Of a stretch of 64,000 nt of DNA, positions 33,976 through 41,885 are shown piece after piece. Origin of the DNA: CAWDVB01 sp963824105 (lineage in GTDB: Bacteria > Actinomycetota > Actinomycetes > Propionibacteriales > Nocardioidaceae); the NCBI GenBank assembly GCA_963824105.1, contig CAWGNN010000011.1:124001-188000 (forward strand), in the 5' to 3' direction. A program made the translations under genes and the position numbers. Below the pieces are notes generated by a model. It did not search any database, had not been told where the DNA came from, and was given only the letters and a program-made list of their open reading frames with translations. Positions within the stretch are counted from its first letter, which is position 1. Every line of letters begins with the position of its first letter.

Positions 33976-34557
33976 ATGGAGCAGGATCCCCTGGAGGAGC
34001 TCGACCGCTCCTTCGCCAAGCGTGCCGATGGACCGTTCGGCGATCTCGAACTGGCCTCCGGTCGAACCTTGCAGCCGTTCAGCATCGCGGGCCAGCGGGC
34101 TGCCGCGAACCTGCTGACCAAGGCGATCCGGGCTCTCGACAACGACGAACCAGAGCGGGCGCGTGCGTACGTCGACCGCGCGGTGCGCCTGCCGTACGAC
34201 CGGCACGAGGATTCGCACCCGGCCGCGATGGAGGTGCAAGTGATGCTCTTCTGTCTCGTCACCGATGAGTTGGAGGCAGCCGACGAGGACGATTCTCGAT
34301 GGCTCGACGCGGCGATCGCCGCCCAAGCCTCGGCAACCGAGACGGCACGGTGCACGATGCGCGACGTGCTGGCGGCGATCGACCACGACTACAACATCAG
34401 TCGGGCCGAGCGAGCGGCCCTGCGGTCGGCGACCTCTGCCATCCCGGATCGACTCGGGCTTCGGGACCTTGCTCTATCCCCGGGCGAGCTGGGCGAGTGC
34501 CTCATGGAGACGCTGGCGGTGTGCCGGGACTATCGCGATCGTCGCGCCGCCGACTGA
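33976..34557 (+). CDS. Hypothetical protein of the islet
   Basis: A 193-residue acidic protein, mostly helical by eye (RAAANLLTKAIRALDNDEPE, RAYVDRAVRLPYD, LGECLMETLAVCRDYRDR). The first half resembles a tetratricopeptide-like helical pair, but this is not certain. There is no signal or membrane segment. It starts 22 bp inside the islet and ends 54 bp before the antitoxin gene. Function unknown. Confidence 0.6.
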   Translation: MEQDPLEELDRSFAKRADGPFGDLELASGRTLQPFSIAGQRAAANLLTKAIRALDNDEPERARAYVDRAVRLPYDRHEDSHPAAMEVQVMLFCLVTDELEAADEDDSRWLDAAIAAQASATETARCTMRDVLAAIDHDYNISRAERAALRSATSAIPDRLGLRDLALSPGELGECLMETLAVCRDYRDRRAAD

Positions 34558-34611
34558 GAAGGGTTGTTCCCAAGAGGCGACGGCCGTACAGTGGACGTAC
34601 AGGAGGAAGCC

Positions 34612-34896
34612 ATGGCCAACACGATCGCTCGCCGCCGCAGTCGGCGGATGGAGTTGCGTACGACCGAGGAGGAGCGTGCGCTGATCGACCGTGCCGTAGC
34701 GGTGTCGGGTACCGATCTCACTGAGTTCGTCGTGGCTCATGCCTCGGAGGCTGCGCGTCGGGTGTTGGCCGATCGGCAGTCCTTCGTGCTCGACGCAGAC
34801 GCTCTTGCGGCGTGGGAGGAACTCAATGCCCGGTCCGCACGCGAGCTGCCGGGTCTTGCTGCCTTGTTCCGTCGGCCGTCGCCGTTCGCCGAGTGA
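34612..34896 (+). CDS. DUF1778-family antitoxin (TacA-like)
   Basis: A 94-residue ribbon-helix-helix protein: SRRMELRTTEEERALIDRAV forms the DNA-binding part and TDLTEFVVAHASEAARRVL the second helix, with a C-terminal toxin-binding tail (ALFRRPSPFAE). An AGGAGG site precedes ATG 34612. The stop overlaps the toxin start (GTGA), the usual coupling of this module. It should repress its own operon and neutralise the GNAT toxin. Confidence 0.86.
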   Translation: MANTIARRRSRRMELRTTEEERALIDRAVAVSGTDLTEFVVAHASEAARRVLADRQSFVLDADALAAWEELNARSARELPGLAALFRRPSPFAE

Positions 34897-35405
34897 GCTA
34901 CCGCGCGCCCGAGCCGTTGGTGTCGGCGCATGGGATCGACGAGTTTCGGTGTGGCTCGGCCGAGCAGACCGAATGGCTGAGGCGCTTCGCGCGTCAGTCG
35001 GCGTCGATGGGAACGACCAAGGTCTTCGTCGTGACCGAAGCGGGTTCGCACCGTGTCATCGCCTACTACGCCTGGTGCATGGCCCAGCTCGCGATCAACG
35101 ACGCTCCGGCGCGTCTGCGCAAGGGAGCGGGTCGCTACCCGCAGCCCGTTGCCCTGCTCGCTCGACTCGGCGTCGATGTCGAACACGAAGGCCGAGGGCT
35201 AGGTGCCGGGCTGCTCACCGATGTCATCGCGCGGGTCGCGGCGCTGTCGTCAGAGATCGGCTGCCGCGGTCTTCTGGTGCACGCCGAGTCGCGGACCGCG
35301 CGAGCCTTCTACCTTCACCTGGTGCCGGAGCTCGAGCAGAGTCCCACGGACGAGCTGCACCTCGTCCTGCTGGCAAAGGACGTCAGGCGCACCCTCGGAT
35401 TGTGA
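34893..35405 (+). CDS. GNAT-family toxin (TacT-like)
   Basis: A 170-residue acetyltransferase of the kind that acetylates aminoacyl-tRNA when paired with DUF1778 antitoxins. SAHGIDEFRCGSAEQTEWLR is typical of the N-terminus; the acetyl-CoA loop is GVDVEHEGRGLGAGLLTDVI, and ESRTARAFYLHL holds the likely catalytic tyrosine. GTG 34893 overlaps the antitoxin stop; the earlier ATG at 34812 lies inside the antitoxin gene. The enzyme is complete. Confidence 0.86.
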   Translation: MSYRAPEPLVSAHGIDEFRCGSAEQTEWLRRFARQSASMGTTKVFVVTEAGSHRVIAYYAWCMAQLAINDAPARLRKGAGRYPQPVALLARLGVDVEHEGRGLGAGLLTDVIARVAALSSEIGCRGLLVHAESRTARAFYLHLVPELEQSPTDELHLVLLAKDVRRTLGL

Positions 35406-35436
35406 CGCGCTCAGGTCGGCCGCACACCACCCGGCC

Positions 35437-35455
35437 GCATGACCGGGAGGTCCAC
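35437..35455 (-). pseudogene. Third copy of the ligase start (first codons only)
   Basis: The minus strand reads GTG then DLPVM before diverging. It marks the chromosomal side of the islet insertion and, lying 37 bp from the divergent zapE start, is probably the original position of the ligase promoter and start. Confidence 0.6.
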
Positions 35456-35491
35456 GCGTTGACACTGGTACGACGCCAGTAGCCTGACCCG

Positions 35492-36529
35492 GTGCCGATA
35501 TCCCTCTGCGACCGCGATCCCGTGGTGCCCGGGGACCGGCTCCTGGCCGAGATGGTCCCGCCGCCCCGGTTCGCGGCCGTGAGCTTCGACTCCTTCCGGA
35601 CCGATCCCGCGCAGCCGACCCAGGCCGGGGCGGTGGCCTACCTGGAGGGGTTCGCCGACTCGCTGCGCTCCCGTCCGTCCCGTCGGCCGTGGCGCCTTGG
35701 GGGCCAGTCGGTCGCCGGGCCGGGAGGCGTCTATCTCGACGGGGGCTTCGGGGTCGGCAAGACCCATCTGCTCGCCTCCTTGTGGCAGGTGGCTCCCGGT
35801 CCGAAGCTGTTCGCGACATTCGTCGAGCTGACCCACCTGGTCGGAGCGCTCGGGTTCCATCAGGCGGTCGACCTGCTTTCGGACTACACGCTCGTGTGCG
35901 TCGACGAGTTCGAGCTGGACGACCCCGGCGACACCGTGCTGGTGTCGACCCTGCTGCGCCGCCTGCGAGAGGCCGGGGTACGGCTCGCCGCGACATCGAA
36001 CACGCTGCCCGGCAAGCTCGGCGAGGGTCGCTTCGCGACGGCTGACTTCATGCGGGAGATCCAGGGGCTGGCCGCGTCGTTCGACTCGGTGCGCATCGAC
36101 GGCGAGGACTACCGGCACCGTGGGCTGCCCGCCGCGCCGGAGCCGGTGGAAGAGGACGCGGTCGTCGCCGGGGCCGTCGGGGAGTGGGACGCGCTCGACC
36201 GCTTCGACCCCCTGACGGCGCACTTGGCCGAGGTCCACCCCTCGCGCTACGGGGCGATGCTCGACGGCGTCAAGAGGCTCGGCCTTCTTGGGGTGACCCC
36301 GGTCCACGACCAGGCTGTCGCGCTGCGCCTGGTGGTCCTGGCCGACCGTCTCTACGACCGCGGTGTGCCTGTGATCGCCAGTGGCGTCCCGTTCGACCGG
36401 CTGTTCACCGAAGACCTGCTCCGCGGTGGCTACCGCAAGAAGTACTTCCGCGCGGTGAGCCGGCTCGTCGCGCTCGCCCGCGAGGGTGCCGGGCTGGCTG
36501 AGGCGGAGGCCCCGGCGGGGGAGCAGTAG
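35492..36529 (+). CDS. zapE: AFG1-like ATPase ZapE
   Basis: A 345-residue P-loop ATPase of the ZapE/AFG1 family, linked to cell division or membrane protein quality control. Walker A is GGFGVGKTHLLASLW, Walker B is YTLVCVDEFELDDPGD, the sensor is AATSNTLPGKLGEGRF, and GGYRKKYFRAVSRL is the conserved C-terminal segment. GTG 35492 is the start. It is divergent from the site where the ligase gene originally began. Confidence 0.9.
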   Translation: MPISLCDRDPVVPGDRLLAEMVPPPRFAAVSFDSFRTDPAQPTQAGAVAYLEGFADSLRSRPSRRPWRLGGQSVAGPGGVYLDGGFGVGKTHLLASLWQVAPGPKLFATFVELTHLVGALGFHQAVDLLSDYTLVCVDEFELDDPGDTVLVSTLLRRLREAGVRLAATSNTLPGKLGEGRFATADFMREIQGLAASFDSVRIDGEDYRHRGLPAAPEPVEEDAVVAGAVGEWDALDRFDPLTAHLAEVHPSRYGAMLDGVKRLGLLGVTPVHDQAVALRLVVLADRLYDRGVPVIASGVPFDRLFTEDLLRGGYRKKYFRAVSRLVALAREGAGLAEAEAPAGEQ

Positions 36530-36751
36530 GCGGCCTCACCCGGCGCGGCTGCACGCGCCGACGCGCAAGGGCTCCGCTGCGCCCACAGCAGGTCCGGCGG
36601 AAGCCGCACCATGCTCCTGGACGTGCTGGGCACGGATACCGCCGGCAAGGTCGCGGACCCACCTGGCCGCGGAGCACCTCGACGGAGGCGAAGAGGCTCA
36701 AGGACCGCAAGTGAGTCGCGAGGGAGCATGGGGCGCGGCTACGTTGTCTGC

Positions 36752-37522
36752 GTGATTCCCACTGTGCGCGCCACCCGCTACGTCACGCCGCTGCGAGAGG
36801 GCGGGTCGCTGCCGGGTCTGGTCGAAGCCGAGGACTGGGGCACCTACGTCTGCAAGTTTCGCGGCGCCGGACAGGGCATCCGTGTCCTGGTCGCCGAGGT
36901 CATCGTGTCCTCGCTCGCCCAGCGGCTGAGCGTTGAGACTCCGAGGCTGGTCGCTCTGGAGCTCCCCGGGGAGCTCGCGCGCTACGAGGCCGACCAGGAG
37001 GTCCAGGACCTGCTCCGGGCGTCGGTGGGGCTCAACCTGGGTGTCGACTTCCTGCCCGGCTCCTTCGGATTCGGCTCGTCGACCAAGGTCACCCCCGAGG
37101 AGGCCGCCCGGATCCTGTGGCTGGACGCCTTCACCGCCAACGTCGATCGCAGCTGGCGCAACCCCAACCTGCTGGTCTGGCACGGCCGCCTGATCGCGAT
37201 CGACCACGGAGCGGCGTTGTACTTCCATCACGGCTGGAGCAACGGGCCGACCGATCCCGCGCGGTTCGCCGCGCAGCCGTACAACGTGGACGACCACGTG
37301 TTCACCACCCACGCCGACCTGATGCGGAGGCTCGCGCCGGACCTGGCGGTCGAGGTGGGTGGCGACGCAATCGCCTGGGCCGTCGACCAGGTGCCGCTGG
37401 AGTGGCTCGAGGCGGTCGCTCCGGGCAGCACTGCCGAGGAGGCGGGCGCCGCGTACCGGGCGTTCCTCTCGGCGCGGCTGGAGTCGTTCCGGGCCTGGCT
37501 CCCGCGGGAGGGTGCGGCATGA
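36752..37522 (+). CDS. HipA-like kinase-fold protein (HipA_2 type)
   Basis: A 256-residue protein of the HipA-like family: YVCKFRGAGQGIRVLVAEVI contains the conserved lysine, LDAFTANVDRSWRNPNLLVW the catalytic loop and LIAIDHGAALYF the DHG-type metal motif. It is shorter than HipA toxins and lacks a HipB partner. GTG 36752 (VIPTVRATRY) or ATG 36728 may be the start. Its stop overlaps the DUF3037 gene (ATGA), a frequent pair of unknown role. Confidence 0.82.
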   Translation: MIPTVRATRYVTPLREGGSLPGLVEAEDWGTYVCKFRGAGQGIRVLVAEVIVSSLAQRLSVETPRLVALELPGELARYEADQEVQDLLRASVGLNLGVDFLPGSFGFGSSTKVTPEEAARILWLDAFTANVDRSWRNPNLLVWHGRLIAIDHGAALYFHHGWSNGPTDPARFAAQPYNVDDHVFTTHADLMRRLAPDLAVEVGGDAIAWAVDQVPLEWLEAVAPGSTAEEAGAAYRAFLSARLESFRAWLPREGAA

Positions 37523-37899
37523 GCGGCACCGTCCAGCCGTACCAGTACGTCGTGCTGCGGTGCGTTCCGCGCGTCGACCGCGAGGAGTTCGTCAACGTGG
37601 GGGTCGCGCTGTTCTGCCAGGCGTCGGGCTACCTGCGGATGGACTACCGCGTGGACGGTGACCGGTTACAGGCGGTCGACGCGAGCGTGGTGCCCGCCGA
37701 GGTGATCAGCGCCCTGGACGACCTGCGCGATGTCTGTGGTGGGCAGGGGCCCGCCGCGGACTTGTCCTTGGGGGAGCGCTTCGGGCTCCTAGCTGCACCT
37801 CGGTCGACGGTGATCCAGTCCAGCCCGGTCCACGGCGGGGTGACCGAGGACCCGGACGCCACCCTTCGCGAGCTGGTCCTGCGGCTGGTGAGCCGCTGA
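37519..37899 (+). CDS. DUF3037 family protein
   Basis: A 126-residue protein with the DUF3037 signature: YQYVVLRCVPRVDREEFVNVGVALFCQ and a C-terminal SLGERFGLLAAPRSTVIQSS. Function unknown. It is translationally coupled to the HipA-like gene and likely acts with it. It is convergent with lpdA, 7 bp away. Confidence 0.85.
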   Translation: MSGTVQPYQYVVLRCVPRVDREEFVNVGVALFCQASGYLRMDYRVDGDRLQAVDASVVPAEVISALDDLRDVCGGQGPAADLSLGERFGLLAAPRSTVIQSSPVHGGVTEDPDATLRELVLRLVSR

Positions 37900-37906
37900 G
37901 ACTCGA

Positions 37907-39307
37907 CTACAGGTGCACCATGTGGCCGACGATCCCCTCGACGGCCTCCAGGACCGCCTCGGACAGCGTCGGGTGGGCGAACACGTTGCGGGCGATCTCG
38001 TCCGCGGTGAGGTCCCACTTCTGGGCCAGGGTCAGCGCGGGCAACAGCTCGGTGACGTCGGGCCCGATCATGTGCGCGCCGAGGATCTCGTTGTGGGTCG
38101 CGTCCGCCACGACCTTCACGAAGCCGACCGCGTCGCCCAGCCCCTGAGCCTTGCCGTTGGCGGAGAACGGGAACTTGGCGACCTTGACGTCGTAGCCCTT
38201 GTCGCGTGCCTGCTGCTCGCTGTAGCCGAACGATCCGATCTGCGGCTGGCAGTAGGTTGCCCGCGGGATCATGTCGAAGTCGATCTCCTGGGTGGGAACC
38301 CCGGCGATCGTCTCGGCCGCGACGATGCCCATCGCCGAGGCGGTGTGGGCAAGCATCATCTTCGCGGTGACGTCGCCGACGGCGTAGACGCCGTCGACAT
38401 TTGTGCGTCCGCGCTCATCGACCGCGATGGCTCCACGGTCGGTGAGGGCGACGCCGGTGTTCTCCAGCCCGTACCCGGTGGTGCGGGGAGCGAAGCCGAT
38501 GGCCTGGAGGACCTTGTCGGCGACGAGGACCTGCTGGTCTCCGCCCGCAGCGGGGGAGACCGTGACCTCGACCCGGTCACCGGTGTCCTGGATCGCCTCC
38601 ACCTTCGTGGAGAGCAGCACGGTGACACCGAGCTTCTTGTAGTGGCGCAGCAGTTCCTTGGAGACCTCTTCGTCCTCGGTCGGCACCATCCGGTCGAGGA
38701 ACTCCACGATCGTGACGTCGACGCCGAAGTTCTTCATCACATAGGCGAACTCGACCCCGATCGCGCCGGAGCCCGCGATCACGATGCTCGCCGGCAGGGA
38801 GTCGTCGAGGATCTGCTCCTCGTAGGTGACCACTCGCGGCGAGAGGGAGGTCCCCGGGATCAGTCGGGTGGTCGCCCCGGTGGCGATGATCAGGTTGTCG
38901 CAGGTGTAGGAGGTCACCTGACCGTCCTCACCGCGCACGTCCACCGCCCTGGGGCCGGTCAGCGTCCCCCAGCCGTTGATCTGGGTGATCTTGTTCTTCT
39001 TCATCAAGAAGTGGACGCCCTTGACGATGTTGGCGCTCACCGAGCGAGAGCGGGCATGCGTCGGGCCGTACGACATCGAGGCGTCGCCCTGAATGCCGAA
39101 GAGGTCCTTGTCGTGGGTGAGGACGTGGGCGAGCTCGGCGTTCTTCAGCAGCGCCTTGGACGGGATGCAGCCCACGTTGAGGCAGACGCCGCCCCAGTAC
39201 TTGTCCTCGATCACTGCGACGGACTGGCCAAGTTGGGCTGCGCGGATGGCTGCGACGTAGCCGCCAGGACCCGCGCCAAGGACGAGAACGTTGAAGTGAG
39301 TGCTCAT
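37907..39307 (-). CDS. lpdA: Dihydrolipoyl dehydrogenase
   Basis: A 466-residue flavoprotein disulphide reductase, the E3 subunit of 2-oxo acid dehydrogenase complexes. FAD motif LVLGAGPGGYVAAIRAAQLG, redox-active WGGVCLNVGCIPSKALL, NAD motif IVIAGSGAIGVEFAYVM, and YAVGDVTAKMMLAHTA; the C-terminal AHPTLSEAVLEA contains the catalytic His-Glu dyad. ATG 39307. No E1 or E2 gene is adjacent. Confidence 0.95.
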   Translation of the reverse strand: MSTHFNVLVLGAGPGGYVAAIRAAQLGQSVAVIEDKYWGGVCLNVGCIPSKALLKNAELAHVLTHDKDLFGIQGDASMSYGPTHARSRSVSANIVKGVHFLMKKNKITQINGWGTLTGPRAVDVRGEDGQVTSYTCDNLIIATGATTRLIPGTSLSPRVVTYEEQILDDSLPASIVIAGSGAIGVEFAYVMKNFGVDVTIVEFLDRMVPTEDEEVSKELLRHYKKLGVTVLLSTKVEAIQDTGDRVEVTVSPAAGGDQQVLVADKVLQAIGFAPRTTGYGLENTGVALTDRGAIAVDERGRTNVDGVYAVGDVTAKMMLAHTASAMGIVAAETIAGVPTQEIDFDMIPRATYCQPQIGSFGYSEQQARDKGYDVKVAKFPFSANGKAQGLGDAVGFVKVVADATHNEILGAHMIGPDVTELLPALTLAQKWDLTADEIARNVFAHPTLSEAVLEAVEGIVGHMVHL

Positions 39308-39339
39308 GCCCCGGAGCCTATTGGGTCACCCCAGGCGTG

Positions 39340-40083
39340 TCAGACCGGGACCAGTTCCACAGCGCCGACGCAGTAGCGAGCGAGCACGGTGCGCGCGACC
39401 TCGGGGTCGGCACCCAGCGGGGCTGAGACGGCGACCGCTCCGGCCTCCAGGGCCAGCTCGGCCGCGCGGTCGTAGAGCGGTCCCTCGGTCAAGAAGAGCT
39501 GCGCCACGGCGATGTGCCGACGGCCCGCGGCCCGCAGCGACCGGACGGCCTCGCCCGTGGCCGGTGGGGCCGAGCAGGCGTAGGCGGCGACGCAGGGGAG
39601 TCGGTGGGCCTGGCCCCAGATCCGGGCGGCCCGGGCCACCGCCTGGTTGGCCAGGGTGTCGGAGGACCCGGTCGCGGCGAGGACGAGGGCGTCGAGCTCA
39701 CGGACCCGGGAGGCACGGAGAGCCTCGCGCATCCGGCGGTCGAGGACCTCCAGGTAGACGCCGTCCAGGCCGAGGACGGGGGTCGTTGTCATCTGAATGC
39801 CGGGATGGGCAGCGGAAATGGCTGCCATGGCCTCGGGGATCCCGGTCCTGGTCTGGTCGGTGTCGAGCAGCAGCAGCGGCACGACGACCGCCTCTTCGAC
39901 CCCAGCGCGCTCCAGCCGCTCGACAACTGTCTCGAGGGCCGGCTTGGCGGAGCCCAGGAAGGCGGCCTCGACCCTGAGATCGGGGCGCTGGCGCTTGATC
40001 TCTCCGACCACCTGGCGAACGGTCGCGGTGGCACGGCGGTCGTGGGGGCCGTAGGCGAGCGCGATGAGTGCGGGGGCTGTCAT
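39340..40083 (-). CDS. Sirohydrochlorin chelatase-like (CbiX family) protein
   Basis: A 247-residue protein with two tandem CbiX-like half domains. The first starts ALIALAYGPHDRRATATVRQ, where the metal-binding His is in YGPHD, and includes VVVPLLLLDTDQT; the second begins at LDALVLAATGSSD and includes IAVAQLFLTEGPLYDRA. The class usually inserts Fe or Co into sirohydrochlorin. The second half lacks a clear active-site histidine after LVLAATG. Such actinobacterial proteins often sit near nitrite or sulfite reductase genes, not seen here. Confidence 0.75.
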   Translation of the reverse strand: MTAPALIALAYGPHDRRATATVRQVVGEIKRQRPDLRVEAAFLGSAKPALETVVERLERAGVEEAVVVPLLLLDTDQTRTGIPEAMAAISAAHPGIQMTTTPVLGLDGVYLEVLDRRMREALRASRVRELDALVLAATGSSDTLANQAVARAARIWGQAHRLPCVAAYACSAPPATGEAVRSLRAAGRRHIAVAQLFLTEGPLYDRAAELALEAGAVAVSAPLGADPEVARTVLARYCVGAVELVPV

Positions 40084-40219
40084 GGAGCCTCCTCTCGGAG
40101 CGGTGCGCGGTGCGGGCCGCCCGGGGGACGGTCGCAGCGGCCGGAGCGACGACCTTGGCGCCATCGGCGGCCGACGACATCGGTCGTCGGTGCCATGAGT
40201 CTCAGTGATCGGACATCCT

Positions 40220-40249
40220 TCCCACAAACTGAAATCTTGATATGTGGGA
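40220..40249. promoter_or_regulatory. Inverted repeat upstream of glyA
   Basis: TCCCACA (40220-40226) and TGTGGGA (40243-40249) pair over a 16-bp AT-rich spacer, 100 bp before the glyA start in the divergent interval. It could be an operator or a leader hairpin. I see no folate or glycine riboswitch. Confidence 0.35.
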
Positions 40250-40349
40250 TGGTCGTCCGAAGTATGGACTGCGGTCGCCGTATCCGGATCACTCGACGGT
40301 CACTAGGCTGTGGCCGTCCCACCTCATCGACAGAACCGAGGACATCGGC

Positions 40350-41792
40350 GTGAACGACGTTTCGCCCGCGGCCAGCGGGGCCTTCCAAGCCATCTTGCAG
40401 GAGATCGAGTCGGTGGAGCCCCGGGTGGCCGCCGCCACCCGTGCCGAGCTTGCCGACCAGCGATCTTCGCTCAAACTCATCGCCAGCGAGAACTACGCGT
40501 CACCGGCCGTGCTGCTCACCATGGGTACCTGGCTCTCCGACAAGTACGCGGAGGGGACGGTCGGCCACCGCTTCTACGCCGGCTGCCAGAACGTCGACAC
40601 GGTCGAGGCGCTCGCGGCCGAGCATGCCCGTGAGCTCTTCGGCGCCGACTACGCGTACGCCCAGCCGCACTCGGGGATCGACGCGAACCTCGTGGCCTTC
40701 TGGGCGATCCTCTCCCAGCGGATCGAGACGCCGGGTCTGGAGCGGTTCGGTGCCAAGGGGGTCAACGACCTCAGCGAGCAGGACTGGGAGACCCTCCGCG
40801 CCGAGCTCGGCAGCCAGCGCCTGCTCGGCATGTCGCTGGACGCCGGCGGACACCTGACGCACGGCTTCCGCCCCAACATCTCCGGGAAGATGTTCCATCA
40901 GCGCTCGTACGGCACGGACCGCGAGACCGAGCTGCTCGACTACGACCACGTTGCCGCTATGGCCCGCGAGTTCCGGCCGCTGATCCTGGTCGCCGGGTAC
41001 TCGGCGTACCCGCGGCGGATCGACTTCGCGAAGATGCGCGAGATCGCCGACGAGGTCGGGGCCACCCTGATGGTCGATATGGCCCACTTTGCAGGGCTCG
41101 TCGCCGGCAAGGTCTTCACGGGCGACGAGGACCCGATCCCGCACGCTCAGGTCGTCACCACGACCACCCACAAGTCGCTGCGTGGACCGCGAGGCGGTCT
41201 CGTGCTGGCCAAGGAGGAGTTCGCCTCCGCGGTCGATCGCGGCTGCCCGATGGTCCTCGGCGGGCCCCTCGGACACGTGATGGCCGCCAAGGCGGTCGCG
41301 CTGGCCGAGGCGAAGCGCCCTGAGTTCCGTGACTACGCGCAGCGGGTCGCCGACAACGCCAAGTCGCTCGCCGAGGGTTTCTTGAGCCGCGGAGCCCGAC
41401 TGGTCACCGGAGGCACGGACAACCACCTCGTCCTGCTCGACGTGACCGGTTTCGGGCTCACCGGCCGTCAGGCCGAGTCCGCCCTGCTCGATGCCGGGAT
41501 CGTCACGAACCGCAACGCCGTCCCGCACGACCCCAACGGGGCCTGGTACACCTCGGGCATCCGGTTCGGCACTCCTGCGCTCACCACCCGCGGCTTCGGC
41601 CACGACGAGTTCGACCGGGTCGCGGAGCTTGTCGTCGATGTGCTGACGAACACCGAGCCGGCAGCCACGTCGGCGGGGGCCGCGTCGAAGGCGCACTACA
41701 AGCTGGCCGACGGCGTGGCCGAGCGGACGTACGGAGCGTCCGCCGAGATGCTCGACAAGCACCCGCTCTACCCGGGCCTCGACCTGGCCTGA
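40350..41792 (+). CDS. glyA: Serine hydroxymethyltransferase
   Basis: A 480-residue PLP enzyme that interconverts serine and glycine with transfer of a one-carbon unit to tetrahydrofolate. ADQRSSLKLIASENYAS and the PLP lysine motif VVTTTTHKSLRGPRGG are diagnostic; GCQNVDTVE and DMAHFAGLVAGKV agree. It belongs to the longer subgroup with an insertion around residues 130-190 (GAKGVNDLSEQDWETLRAEL). GTG 40350 (VNDVSPAAS) gives the usual length. Confidence 0.94.
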   Translation: MNDVSPAASGAFQAILQEIESVEPRVAAATRAELADQRSSLKLIASENYASPAVLLTMGTWLSDKYAEGTVGHRFYAGCQNVDTVEALAAEHARELFGADYAYAQPHSGIDANLVAFWAILSQRIETPGLERFGAKGVNDLSEQDWETLRAELGSQRLLGMSLDAGGHLTHGFRPNISGKMFHQRSYGTDRETELLDYDHVAAMAREFRPLILVAGYSAYPRRIDFAKMREIADEVGATLMVDMAHFAGLVAGKVFTGDEDPIPHAQVVTTTTHKSLRGPRGGLVLAKEEFASAVDRGCPMVLGGPLGHVMAAKAVALAEAKRPEFRDYAQRVADNAKSLAEGFLSRGARLVTGGTDNHLVLLDVTGFGLTGRQAESALLDAGIVTNRNAVPHDPNGAWYTSGIRFGTPALTTRGFGHDEFDRVAELVVDVLTNTEPAATSAGAASKAHYKLADGVAERTYGASAEMLDKHPLYPGLDLA

Positions 41793-41810
41793 CGCAGCCG
41801 GGGCATTGGG

Positions 41811-41842
41811 CGAGGGTCCCGCTCCTTGGAGCGGGACCCTCG
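41811..41842. terminator. Bidirectional terminator between glyA and the receptor gene
   Basis: A perfect 15-bp stem (CGAGGGTCCCGCTCC with its complement) and a 2-base loop, between the convergent glyA and chemoreceptor genes. No T-run, as is usual in high-GC genomes. Confidence 0.8.
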
Positions 41843-41885
41843 CGCGTCCGAGTTGGGTGCGTCCGATCCGGGGATCGCTTGCTGA

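Larger units (their letters stand above)
33942..35454. mobile_element. Toxin-antitoxin islet at the ligase start codon
   Basis: The 13-bp ACCGGGAGGTCCA occurs at 33942-33954 and 35442-35454, exactly 1500 bp apart, both over ligase codons 1-5 on the minus strand. Between them lie a hypothetical gene and a DUF1778/GNAT pair. A near copy with one mismatch is at the start of the active ligase (18661-18673). The segment looks like a small element that entered at the ligase start codon before or after the 15-kb element. It has no recombinase. Confidence 0.6.

Noticed and set aside
37913..39376. A 487-residue open frame on the plus strand
   Set aside because: It mirrors lpdA on the opposite strand, a common artefact in high-GC sequence; lpdA has all catalytic motifs.
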